DNA from: an uncultured bacterium
GTDB lineage: Bacteria; Verrucomicrobiota; Lentisphaeria; Victivallales; UBA1829
Reading direction: 5' to 3'
Length of the DNA stretch: 39,491 bases
Assembly (NCBI GenBank): GCA_902774245.1
Contig: CACYHQ010000019.1
Span: 1-39,491, forward strand
In this document: in pieces, positions 23,433 to 31,351 of the stretch
Layout of the letters: every line of letters starts with the position of its first letter
How positions within the stretch are numbered: position 1 is the stretch's first letter
The notes under the pieces: model-generated
What the model was told of the DNA's origin: nothing
What the model saw: only the letters and a program-made list of their open reading frames with translations
Database searches by the model: none
Program-made: the position numbers and the translations under genes

Positions 23433-24645
23433 GGGATTTCTCCTTGCGTTCCAGGGGACATGCGGCGTAGCATCGGCCGCAGCAGAAACAAAGCGACGGA
23501 TCGATTGTATAAACTTCTTCCTCCTTGCGGCGGCGCGCCTCCGCGATCAGCTCCGCCATCACGACCGCGCCGAACAGCACGCCCGCGGCAGTCGAGGCGA
23601 TCAGGACGCTGTTCTGAAGCTTCACGGCGCGGACGCGGAGTTCTTCGCGCGTGGTCGTAGTGCTTTCGAAGGCCTCCACCGCCTCGCTCCGGATTCCCGC
23701 GTCCAGTTCGCGGATCAGCCGCACGTCGCGGTGGAACGAGCTCAAAACGGGCGCGCAGAAATACCCGAAGAGCCCGCCCGCGAACAGCGCGAACGGGATC
23801 AGGGCGGTCAGCATGGAAAGACGGCGGAATCCGCTTCTGTGTTCCGAGGTGCTCCCCGCGCCCTCCGGCGGCAGGATCGCGCCGTTCGGACAGCCCTGCT
23901 CGCACAGACGGCAGTTCACGCATTCGTGCGATGTGATCTGAGGCTTGAGCAGGGAGAAATACGAGAAGAACCGGAGCAGCACGCCGTAGGGGCAGACATA
24001 GCGGCAGAAGGGACGCGAGATGAAGAGTCCGGCGGCGAGGAAGACCGCGCTCAGGATCGCGAACGGCGTGGCGAAGTCCAGCAGGAAGATCGGCAGATAG
24101 GGTTCCAGGTAGCACAGAGGGAACCCGATCCCGTAGATCGCGCAAACCGAGAAAATGAGCAGCAGAAGCACCGGGATAAGGCGCAGGATGCGGTCCAGCG
24201 GACGCGGGATGAACACGCTCTTCCAGTGCAGAAGTTCCTGAATCGCGCCGAGTGGACATGCTCCGCCGCAGAAGACGCGTCCGGCGAACAGCGCGACCGC
24301 CAGCGGAAGCGCGAAGAGGAGCAGCACGCCCGGCTGGATGTACGAACCGTTCGCAAGCCCCTCGGCGACGTTCTGGAACATCCCGACCGGGCACGGACAG
24401 GACGCGAATAGGAACCCGAACACGGCGAGTCCGGCGACGAAATACGCCAGAAGCGCCTTGCGTGAACGCAATTTGTAGAAGAACCAGGTCCCGGCTGCGA
24501 GGAACACCGCGAGGATCAGTACACGCCACAGCACGGAATCGGAGGCGAGTTCCTCCAGCGACATCTTCGGCAGCGTGTAGGATTCGAACTCGGGAGCCGG
24601 GAATCGCGCCTGTGCCGCGAACAGGAGGTCAAAACGCGGGATCAT
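23422..24645 (-). CDS. NapH/NosR-like membrane polyferredoxin, 407 aa
   Basis: An integral membrane protein with about six helices and the paired Cys motifs of the NapH/NosR/CcoG group: SCPCPVGMFQN, FCGGACPLGAIQELLH and FCRYVCPYGVLLRFF at the membrane boundary. A ferredoxin motif CVNCRLCEQGCPNGA follows, and a C-terminal CFCCGRCYAACP. In NapH-type systems such proteins pass electrons between quinol or cytoplasmic donors and periplasmic Fe-S proteins. Here it lies between a Tat-type polyferredoxin (upstream, 4-nt overlap) and a propeller protein, with the NADH-oxidising fusion one gene further, fitting a transmembrane electron path. The ATG at 24645 follows GGAGG. Longer in-frame starts lie within the neighbour and are rejected. 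Confidence 0.9.
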   Translation of the reverse strand: MIPRFDLLFAAQARFPAPEFESYTLPKMSLEELASDSVLWRVLILAVFLAAGTWFFYKLRSRKALLAYFVAGLAVFGFLFASCPCPVGMFQNVAEGLANGSYIQPGVLLLFALPLAVALFAGRVFCGGACPLGAIQELLHWKSVFIPRPLDRILRLIPVLLLLIFSVCAIYGIGFPLCYLEPYLPIFLLDFATPFAILSAVFLAAGLFISRPFCRYVCPYGVLLRFFSYFSLLKPQITSHECVNCRLCEQGCPNGAILPPEGAGSTSEHRSGFRRLSMLTALIPFALFAGGLFGYFCAPVLSSFHRDVRLIRELDAGIRSEAVEAFESTTTTREELRVRAVKLQNSVLIASTAAGVLFGAVVMAELIAEARRRKEEEVYTIDPSLCFCCGRCYAACPLERKEKSHEK

Positions 24646-25187
24646 GACTTCACCTCCGGCGGCTTGCGGTAGATGTACGGATGGTCGGCGGGCACGCGCA
24701 CGAACGCGTCGGCGGGGCACGCCTTCGCGATGCGGCATTCGTTGCAGTTCTTGCACAGGTCGCGCCGGACCTGAAGGAACAGCGAACCGTTGCCGAACGA
24801 CAGGCAGCCCTTCACGCATTTCCCGCAGCCGATGCAGCGTTCCTCGTCGATCTTGTACTCGAAATAAGGGTCCTCCACGTAGGTGCGGATGATCGCGTCG
24901 GTCGGGCAGCGCATGTTCTCGCCCGCCGTGTTGAACTCAATGCGCTTGTCCTGGTAGTACCCGCTGCAGAAGAGGCAGTAGCCGCAGGACGCGTACTGGT
25001 GCACGCACTTCACCGCGGACTGAGGCAGGATGCACTCCGTCTCGCACTTGCCGCACTGCACGCATTTGTCCGGGTCGATCTGCCAGAAATACCCCGTCCC
25101 CGTCTCCTCGCGCTTCCGGAACAGCGCGGCGAACGGAGCCGTGATCACGGCGAGAAATCCCAGTCTGAGCAGGTCGCGGCGGGTCAT
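24642..25187 (-). CDS. Tat-signal polyferredoxin, NapG-like, 181 aa
   Basis: The start MTRRDLLRLGFLAVITAPFA is a twin-arginine signal, so the protein should be folded with its clusters and exported to the periplasm, or stay membrane-anchored. Four [4Fe-4S] motifs are visible: CVQCGKCETEC, a split set within KCVHQYASCGYCLFC and later C-P, CIGCGKCVKGC, and CKNCNECRIAKACP. This arrangement resembles NapG, the partner of NapH, and the next gene is indeed NapH-like. GGGAGGAG lies 8 nt before the ATG at 25187. The larger in-frame start further upstream would hide the Tat signal and is rejected. Overlaps neighbours by 4 nt on both sides. Confidence 0.9.
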   Translation of the reverse strand: MTRRDLLRLGFLAVITAPFAALFRKREETGTGYFWQIDPDKCVQCGKCETECILPQSAVKCVHQYASCGYCLFCSGYYQDKRIEFNTAGENMRCPTDAIIRTYVEDPYFEYKIDEERCIGCGKCVKGCLSFGNGSLFLQVRRDLCKNCNECRIAKACPADAFVRVPADHPYIYRKPPEVKS

Positions 25188-25435
25188 GAGCGTGACTCCT
25201 CCCGCGATTGCGGCTGCGCGGCCTTGAACGAACGCGCGGTCGGGTGGCCGCAGTATTTCAGCGCGGCGCACGTCCGGCAGTAGCCCTTCGGGTCCGTGCA
25301 GGTATCCTGCGTTGTTTCGCCGGAACCGGACTCCCGGCGGCGGAACACCAGCGCGGCAAGTCCGCCCAGCAGCAGGAACCGGGCGCTCCAGCCGATGAAT
25401 TCGCGGCGGGTCATGGTGCGGTCATGTTTCGTCAT
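25184..25435 (-). CDS. Small Tat-signal four-cysteine protein, 83 aa
   Basis: The start MTKHDRTMTRREFIGWSARF contains the twin-arginine motif TRREF, then a hydrophobic stretch LLLGGLAALVF. The short mature part has four Cys in the pattern C-x6-C-x2-C-x5-C (within DTCTDPKGYCRTCAALKYCG), enough to hold one metal or Fe-S centre, and a basic/polar tail. It does not fit the HiPIP spacing and I do not recognise the family. The ATG overlaps the preceding stop by one base (TGATG) and its own stop overlaps the next start (ATGA), so the gene is firmly embedded in the operon despite its size. Confidence 0.75.
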   Translation of the reverse strand: MTKHDRTMTRREFIGWSARFLLLGGLAALVFRRRESGSGETTQDTCTDPKGYCRTCAALKYCGHPTARSFKAAQPQSREESRS

Positions 25436-26061
25436 CAGGAGATCTCCCAGTGCTGTTTCGTGCCGGTGTCGTACAGATGAACCTTGCCGCCGTCGCGTCC
25501 TAGGTAATAATTGAACTCGGAATCGGAAAGATTGTCCGTGATGACGCGTTCGAGCTCGCCGGACGGCAGATACACGCACGCTCGCCGGACGCCTTTCTCC
25601 ATCGTTACGAACCGTCCGCCGGGGAGCGCGGCGAACCGGACGGGATTGCAGCAGCCGCCGAACGCTTCGCGGGGTTCCCACGAGGCGATGAAGCGCCCCG
25701 TGGCGGGGTCGAGCTGTTCCAGGCGCTTGCGCCCGATGTTCGCCACCCAGAGTTCGCCGTCCTGCGACAGGTCGAGCGGGAACGCCGCGCCCGGCACGAT
25801 GAACTTGTCCTCGCCGCGCGATTCCCACACGAGGCCGCCGGACTCCATGTTCGCCAGCACGGTGCGCTTCGCGCGGTCCACCTGAAAACTCATGCCGTTC
25901 AGAGTGTATTTCGGCCTCACGGCGAACATCGGCGGCTCGAACGGAGTCTCCGGCACGGGTTCGGGCAGGACCTGGAGCTTGCGGCCGACCAGCCAGCCGA
26001 GCAGGCCGAGGCAGAACGTGCCGCCGAGCCAGACGAGAAATTCCCTGCGGGTCATTTTCAT
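25435..26061 (-). CDS. Tat-signal NHL/propeller-like protein, 208 aa
   Basis: The twin-arginine signal MKMTRREFLVWLGGTFCLGL is followed by a short Pro/Glu-rich spacer and beta-strand repeats resembling NHL/six-bladed-propeller units (FPLDLSQDGELWVANIGRKR, LEQLDPATGRFIASWEPREA, FVTMEKGVRRACVYLPSGEL). At about 150 mature residues it is too short for a complete ring and may be a half propeller or need a partner. Two adjacent Cys (GGCCNPVRF) could bind metal. Export by Tat suggests it folds or takes up a cofactor before export. Overlaps the upstream gene by 4 nt. Function unknown. Confidence 0.75.
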   Translation of the reverse strand: MKMTRREFLVWLGGTFCLGLLGWLVGRKLQVLPEPVPETPFEPPMFAVRPKYTLNGMSFQVDRAKRTVLANMESGGLVWESRGEDKFIVPGAAFPLDLSQDGELWVANIGRKRLEQLDPATGRFIASWEPREAFGGCCNPVRFAALPGGRFVTMEKGVRRACVYLPSGELERVITDNLSDSEFNYYLGRDGGKVHLYDTGTKQHWEIS

Positions 26062-27491
26062 TGCTGCACCTCATTTCGCAGATCGAGACACACCATGGAG
26101 GTGCTGTCCCGTAAGATCATAAGTCCTCCGGCGAACGCGATCGGCCCCCAGGAATCCGCGCCGGGCAGGATTTTGTGGGCCGCAAGCCGTTCGAACCGGT
26201 CGTCTTTGTATTCGTAAACCGAGAGCACGCCCTCGTCGTCCAGGATCCAGAACGCGCCGTCGGCGTGGATGTACGGGCCGAGCCCGAACCGGGCGTCCTT
26301 GCCGCTTTCCGACTTGACCGCGGGCAGCGCGGAAACGTCCGCCGCGATGAACTCGGCGCGGCGCGCCCCGGCGTCCTTCGGCTGGATCACGAACATCGTG
26401 TCGCCGATCAGGATCGGGGTCTGTTGCTCGGACGCGGGGCCCTGCGTCGGTTTCCATTCCTGTTCGATCGAGGCTGTGAACACGTCGCCATCCTTTGTTA
26501 CTGCGAGCGTGGCCGAACCCGCGCCGTATCCCGCGGTCAGGAAAAGTCTGCCGTCACCGATGGCGAGCGGCGTGGGAGCCCAGACAGCCGGTTTCCATTT
26601 CGTACAGAGCCAGAGCTGTTTTCCCTCCAAATCGCAGGCGCAGATGCCGCCGATCCCGGCATAGATGTATTGTTTCGTGCCGCAGAGCGTCGCGGACACG
26701 ACGGAGGAATGCGACATCTTCAATTCGTGGTCGTTCGGCATCTCCCAGACCGTTTCGCCCGTCCTCAGGTCAAGCGCGGTCATCAGGACTTTCTTCCCGC
26801 CGACGCCGAGGATCACTTTGCCTTCCTCGATCAGGGGACACTGTCCGGCGTACCACTGCGGAATCTCGCAGCCGTAGGCTTCCACCAGGTCGCGCGACCA
26901 GAGCAGATCGCCGGAATCCGCATCGACCGCCATCACATGCGCCGCAGGACCAAGCGTGACGACCACGCCGTCGGAATACGCCGGGATCGTGCGGGATTTC
27001 CCATGATTGCGCCGAATCGGGTTTTTGTAGCCGCGACGCCAGAGTTCCTCGCCGCTGAACAGCTCGAAACAGCGCAGGGCGTCGGACGAATCCTCCTCGA
27101 CGTAGTCCAGCACATACACGCGGCCGCCCGCGATGATCGCGCCGGAATACCCCTCGCCGAGCGGCTTGCGCCAGAGGACTTTCGGACCGGATTCGTCCCA
27201 TGTCTTGGTCAGGTGTCCGTCGTATTCCGCCAGATTGTCGCGTGTTATGCCGCGGAAACACGGCCATTCCGCCTCGAACGCCTGAATCTTCGCCTCGGAT
27301 TCGAACTTTTTGAAGTCCGCGCCGATTTGCGTCGTCATCTTCTTCACGACGCGGTTCTCGGACTTGTCGCGGACGGGTTCCGCGTACTCCACATGGCGCG
27401 GCGTGGTGAAGGTCAGGTAATGCCAGATGCCGAGGCAGGCAACGGCGACGGCAAGTGCTTTCAGGATGAAATTCAGGACGCGCGCGTTCAT
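26058..27491 (-). CDS. Membrane-anchored PQQ-like beta-propeller protein, 477 aa
   Basis: One N-terminal membrane helix (about 8-28, ILKALAVAVACLGIWHYLTF), a charged linker, then EAEWPCFRGITRDNLAEYDG, the usual entry to PQQ-like propellers of this type. Blades follow, such as VLWRKPLGEGYSGAIIAGGR, MAVDADSGDLLWSRD, LDLRTGETVWEMP and ACDLEGKQLWLCTK. It should face the periplasm. Several Cys (PCFRG, YGCEIP, GQCPL, GGICACD) are more than most relatives need. Start overlaps the upstream cyclase-like gene by 4 nt, and the stop overlaps the Tat propeller-like gene by 4 nt. The role as structural or redox scaffold is inferred. Confidence 0.87.
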   Translation of the reverse strand: MNARVLNFILKALAVAVACLGIWHYLTFTTPRHVEYAEPVRDKSENRVVKKMTTQIGADFKKFESEAKIQAFEAEWPCFRGITRDNLAEYDGHLTKTWDESGPKVLWRKPLGEGYSGAIIAGGRVYVLDYVEEDSSDALRCFELFSGEELWRRGYKNPIRRNHGKSRTIPAYSDGVVVTLGPAAHVMAVDADSGDLLWSRDLVEAYGCEIPQWYAGQCPLIEEGKVILGVGGKKVLMTALDLRTGETVWEMPNDHELKMSHSSVVSATLCGTKQYIYAGIGGICACDLEGKQLWLCTKWKPAVWAPTPLAIGDGRLFLTAGYGAGSATLAVTKDGDVFTASIEQEWKPTQGPASEQQTPILIGDTMFVIQPKDAGARRAEFIAADVSALPAVKSESGKDARFGLGPYIHADGAFWILDDEGVLSVYEYKDDRFERLAAHKILPGADSWGPIAFAGGLMILRDSTSMVCLDLRNEVQQ

Positions 27492-29098
27492 GATCCCACC
27501 GCCTTTGCCAGAAAGACCGGCGCGTACAGCTCCTCACTGTACCAGAGATGCGCGAAGTACAGCCCGATCGGTTCGAGCGGGAGCGATTCGGGGTCGTCCG
27601 CATAGCTTTTTAAGAACGTGCCGTCCATATTCAGCGCCACCGCACAGCGGGCGGAAACGCAGACCGTTCCCCACAGGCCGTCTTTACCTCGCGCCGAACG
27701 CAGATATTCACGCGTTTTCTCCAAAAACGGCAGATTCTCGCCGCTCAGATGCGACAGCACGACCGCGCTGCCGTATGCGGGCGCTTCCTTCGCGGGATTC
27801 GTCTGGTCGCCGAACCAGAGCGGGACGAACGAGCCGTCAGGACGCTGAACGTCCTGAAGATACAGCAGGATGCGCTGCTTCGCACGGACGACGCGGCGTT
27901 TCAGTGCGGGCGGGAGTTCGTTTTCGTACAGCGTAAACGCCTTGTACGCGTGAGCAGAAATATCGGGACAGCTGCGGTCAAACGGCAGTTTTCCCCAGCC
28001 TTTGCAGAAGGTCGGGATGCCGCCGTCGGAATTCTGAAGGTTCAGGAGCCAGGCGATGCCACGACAGACCGCGTCCGAGGGGGGTTCGCCGAGCCCGTGA
28101 AGCGCGATGAGAGCCGCCGACGTGTCGTCCGCGTCGGGTACGCCGCCGGAATGCGTCGTCCACGCCCAGCCGCCGGGGGCCGAACGTGTGAACGGATGGA
28201 CCGTTTTCGTCTGCGCCGACAGCATCCGGGCGCGGTAGAACGCTTTTTCCTCCTCGGAAAGCGTCGGCGCAAGCGCGTCGAGCGCGAGCGAGGTCGTCCA
28301 GAGGCGCAGGTCGCGGTCGATCGGCCAGGAACCGTCCGATCGCTGGCTTTTAAGCAGGAATCGAACCGCAAGCCCAGTCGTGAAATGTTCACGAAGTCCG
28401 GCGGCGCAGAGGCAGATCACGCAGAACCCGGTGAGCGGCGCGGCTTCGAGGAATCCGCCGTCCTCCGGCTGTTTCTCGGTCAGGACACGCAGAGCCTTTT
28501 TCACGGCGAGCGCACGGAGCTTATTCGGGCGGTACTTGAGCTGTGCCAATCCCACGCAGATCAACGCGGGGATCGCGTAGCTCACGACCGGGAGATTCAG
28601 GAATTTGAACCACGATTCGGGCAGAAGCGCGGCCTCGAACGGGAAATTCGGCATATTGCGCCATGCGTGCGCGGCATCGGGGAAGAACCCGGACGCTGTA
28701 GCGAGTGCCAGCAGAGGCACGGAGAACGTCAGGTCCTTGCCGTATTCCTTCAGGAGTCCCGCCTTGACCGCCTCGAACGTCAGCCCGCCGAACGTTTTGC
28801 CTAAATAAGCTTCTGCCTCGCGCACATTCTCCGGGTGGGTGTTCCGCAATGCGGAGTACGCCAGGAACGTCGCGGTCAGGTTGGCGGGGGATTCCGGGGA
28901 GTCGCCGTACAAACCGTCCGCGTTTTTGTGCTCCAGCAGCCAGTTTTTGCCTGCTTCGACCGCGTCGTCGTGTCCGCCGTAGAGGTCCAGCGCCACGCAC
29001 GCGACCGAGGTCGAGACCGCCGAACTCGAAAGATGCCCCTCGATAAAGCCATCCTCGCATCGGTGCGACAGGATGAATTGTCTCAGCGTGTCCGTCAT
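27488..29098 (-). CDS. Squalene-hopene-cyclase-like terpenoid cyclase, 536 aa
   Basis: An alpha/alpha-toroid enzyme with several QW-type repeats (LLKSQRSDGSWPIDRDLRLW, LLNLQNSDGGIPTF, LLYLQDVQRPDGSFVPLWFG, REYLRSARGKDGLWG). It has the class II cyclase acid motif DADDTS (first Asp at residue 322), the equivalent of DxDDTA that protonates the substrate in squalene-hopene cyclases. It is about 100 residues shorter than standard enzymes (about 630 aa), so part of the N-terminal domain is reduced or supplied by the neighbouring toroid protein. The ATG at 29098 overlaps the upstream stop (ATGA). With a polyprenyl synthetase two genes upstream, it likely cyclises a linear isoprenoid. No squalene synthase is in the window. 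Confidence 0.85.
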   Translation of the reverse strand: MTDTLRQFILSHRCEDGFIEGHLSSSAVSTSVACVALDLYGGHDDAVEAGKNWLLEHKNADGLYGDSPESPANLTATFLAYSALRNTHPENVREAEAYLGKTFGGLTFEAVKAGLLKEYGKDLTFSVPLLALATASGFFPDAAHAWRNMPNFPFEAALLPESWFKFLNLPVVSYAIPALICVGLAQLKYRPNKLRALAVKKALRVLTEKQPEDGGFLEAAPLTGFCVICLCAAGLREHFTTGLAVRFLLKSQRSDGSWPIDRDLRLWTTSLALDALAPTLSEEEKAFYRARMLSAQTKTVHPFTRSAPGGWAWTTHSGGVPDADDTSAALIALHGLGEPPSDAVCRGIAWLLNLQNSDGGIPTFCKGWGKLPFDRSCPDISAHAYKAFTLYENELPPALKRRVVRAKQRILLYLQDVQRPDGSFVPLWFGDQTNPAKEAPAYGSAVVLSHLSGENLPFLEKTREYLRSARGKDGLWGTVCVSARCAVALNMDGTFLKSYADDPESLPLEPIGLYFAHLWYSEELYAPVFLAKAVGS

Positions 29099-29877
29099 GC
29101 CGTCGCCCCCATGGCAAGAAGCCCGTAAACCGTATATTCGAGGTCGCCAAACGGATCGGCTGGGACCGCTGCGAACAGCCCGGTCGGACGGAAACACCCG
29201 CTCAGAAAATCGCATACGTCGTAGTTCGCCTTGTGCCCGGTCCGATGGAGCGCGTACAGGGACACGGCGGTCGAAAGCAGGTCGCCGCCGGGGAACGTCC
29301 CGTCCGGGTTCTGAAGCCCGGCGAGCGCAGTTGCGGTCGTTTCGTCAGGGTGCAGACACAACGCCGCAGCAGTCGCCGCCACACCGTACTCCGATGCGCC
29401 TTTCAGGTTCGAATACAGCCCGTCCGGCAGACGGTATGCGCTCAGGTCGGTCGCGGTGTCGTTCCGCAAAAAACACGAATACGGCGAACAGCGGTCGCCT
29501 TGCGGGAACGCGGCGTCCGGCAGGTCCGGGAAATCAAGTTTCGGCGCGGAGAACGGGAGATTCTGTGCAATATGCGGCAGCGACATCAGTTTCAGCAGAT
29601 TCCGGCTGTGCGCCAGTGCCGCTCTATGTACGAGGTCGGCGGGCGCGGACTGTTCGATCGTCCGGGCGCAGACTTTGCGGTCGACCGTCGCGCCGGAGAT
29701 GTACGCCAGACACAGTCCGAAGAGGGTATAGTAGAGGTCGCCATGCCCGCTCCTGTCAGGGAACAGCCCGTCCGGCTTCTGCGCCAGCGAGACCGTCTGG
29801 CGGAGCACGTCCTGCGCCTCGTCGGTCATCCGTCCGAATCCGGCGGTGCATGTTTTCAGGAAATCCAGGTCAAACAT
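29095..29877 (-). CDS. Prenyltransferase/squalene-cyclase-repeat protein, 260 aa
   Basis: Repeats such as QKPDGLFPDRSGHGDLYYTL, LQNPDGTFPGGDLLSTAVSL and FRPTGLFAAVPADPFGDLEY show the alpha/alpha-toroid fold shared by prenyltransferase beta subunits and terpene cyclases. There is no DxDDT motif and no clear zinc ligand set, so it may be a non-catalytic half that pairs with the larger cyclase-like protein encoded next (4-nt overlap). Together they total about 800 residues. It also overlaps the polyprenyl synthetase fusion by 8 nt. Alternatives are an isoprenoid-binding chaperone or a true prenyltransferase subunit. Confidence 0.75.
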   Translation of the reverse strand: MFDLDFLKTCTAGFGRMTDEAQDVLRQTVSLAQKPDGLFPDRSGHGDLYYTLFGLCLAYISGATVDRKVCARTIEQSAPADLVHRAALAHSRNLLKLMSLPHIAQNLPFSAPKLDFPDLPDAAFPQGDRCSPYSCFLRNDTATDLSAYRLPDGLYSNLKGASEYGVAATAAALCLHPDETTATALAGLQNPDGTFPGGDLLSTAVSLYALHRTGHKANYDVCDFLSGCFRPTGLFAAVPADPFGDLEYTVYGLLAMGATA

Positions 29878-31351
29878 CGTTCAGCACCTTTCCGGCGAGA
29901 CGGTACAGGAATATCTTCAGCGGCACGTCCCCGACCGTTTCGAGCAGATCGTAAATGCCGTCGCGCTGCGCCTGGTACAGACGGACCGTTTTCGCGCGCG
30001 CCGCCTCGCGGTCCCAGCCGTTCGCACGCATCAGCACATCGACCGCCGATGCCGGATTCTCCGCCGTGTCCTCCAGGTCGTCGCGCAGCTGGAACGCCGC
30101 GCCGAGACGGTCGGAGAAGTCATGGAACAGATCGCGGAGTTCATTGAAGCGTCCGGCCGCGATCGCGCCCGCGAAGAGCGCCACGCGGAACGCCGGAGCC
30201 GTTTTCAGTCGATGGATTTCGAGGCAGTCTTCCGGCTGAAGATCCTTCTTTTGCAACGCGTCAAATTCTTTTGCCTGTCCGAGCGCGAGTTCGCAGTGCG
30301 CCAGCGCGGCTTCTTCCATAAGTGAGGCACGCATTTCCGGCGGGACCGATTCGTGACAGAAGAGTTTATACCCCGCACCGATCAGATAGTCGCCCAAGTT
30401 CAACGCGGGCGCAAGTCCCAGTCGTATGTGACATGCCGGTTCGCCGTAGCGTTCCGCATCGCCGTCCTCGATGTCGTCGTGGATCAGCGACGCCTTGTGG
30501 AAACACTCCACGGCCAGCGCAACGGGTCTCAAATAATCAGGTAAATCCGACCGTGTCGGGTTCAGCGCGGCGTAGCAGCCCGCCGTAATCTTCGGACGGT
30601 AATGCTTCCCGTGCGCGGTCAGGGCGCGGACGGCCTCCACCCGGAGCATGTTGTCCGGGATGTACGCGGAAACGCCGTCCGGCGTGAAGAGATCGTCGAT
30701 TGTCTCGCGGATCAGGCCGTAGGGAAATGAATGGACTTCCGCGTCCTCCGGTACGGACATGGCGCGTTCGAGGTCGGCAGGATCGAACGCCGTATCCTTG
30801 CAGCCGTCGCGGAGCAGAGGCACCGCGATCCCGGGCACGGCGGAACGCAGCATCGATGGGAACGATTTTTCGAGCGAATCGAGGCAGGACACGCCAACGA
30901 CCGCCTGGATCACGCCCTGTTCCACCCAGTCGGCCACGGCGGAACTCGACTCCGCGACCAGGACCGGCATGTCAAGCGCATCCGCGGCAGCCGAAAGCCC
31001 CGGGATATCACACTGACCGCAGCCCTTGCAGATCAATCCGAGGTCGTCGTGGTCGGCGGTGCAGCCGGGCTGTTTCCGCAGGCAGAAAGGCAGAAGCAGG
31101 AGGCGCTGTTTGAGCGCGATGTGAGGGAAATACGGCGTCCAGAGCGCGTTGTTCAGCACGATCATTGCGTAATGGTCGAACCCGTGTCCGGTCAGGCCGA
31201 GCGACGCGGTCAGCTCCGCCGCATGTCGTTTCAGGTGCGTCAGGTCGAGCGGCGGTTTCAGCCCGGACGAGCGCACCAGGTCCTCCGCCGCACGGCGGAT
31301 CGTTTCGCGGACCTTGGAATCCTGCGGGACTGTCTGTTCGATCTCGCTCAT
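29870..31351 (-). CDS. DUF116-polyprenyl synthetase fusion, 493 aa
   Basis: Residues about 35-200 match DUF116: LLLPFCLRKQPGC, then GLICKGCGQCDIPGL, and the GVSCLDS segment, a Cys-rich and probably metal- or cluster-binding domain. Residues about 215-493 are a trans-polyprenyl diphosphate synthase with the first Asp-rich motif DDIEDGD (292-298) and the second DDLED (424-428), both intact. The enzyme should condense isopentenyl diphosphate with an allylic diphosphate; chain length cannot be told from sequence alone. The ATG at 31351 overlaps the radical SAM stop by 4 nt, and the longer in-frame start is inside that gene. Fusion of a Cys-rich domain to a prenyl synthase implies redox or cluster control of lipid synthesis. 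Confidence 0.88.
   Translation of the reverse strand: MSEIEQTVPQDSKVRETIRRAAEDLVRSSGLKPPLDLTHLKRHAAELTASLGLTGHGFDHYAMIVLNNALWTPYFPHIALKQRLLLLPFCLRKQPGCTADHDDLGLICKGCGQCDIPGLSAAADALDMPVLVAESSSAVADWVEQGVIQAVVGVSCLDSLEKSFPSMLRSAVPGIAVPLLRDGCKDTAFDPADLERAMSVPEDAEVHSFPYGLIRETIDDLFTPDGVSAYIPDNMLRVEAVRALTAHGKHYRPKITAGCYAALNPTRSDLPDYLRPVALAVECFHKASLIHDDIEDGDAERYGEPACHIRLGLAPALNLGDYLIGAGYKLFCHESVPPEMRASLMEEAALAHCELALGQAKEFDALQKKDLQPEDCLEIHRLKTAPAFRVALFAGAIAAGRFNELRDLFHDFSDRLGAAFQLRDDLEDTAENPASAVDVLMRANGWDREAARAKTVRLYQAQRDGIYDLLETVGDVPLKIFLYRLAGKVLNDV

Noticed and set aside
27488..31351. Standard hopanoid biosynthesis cluster
   Set aside because: No squalene synthase or HpnCDE genes, the cyclase-like protein is short, and the radical SAM protein does not resemble HpnH; the link to cyclic terpenoids is kept but not the specific product.
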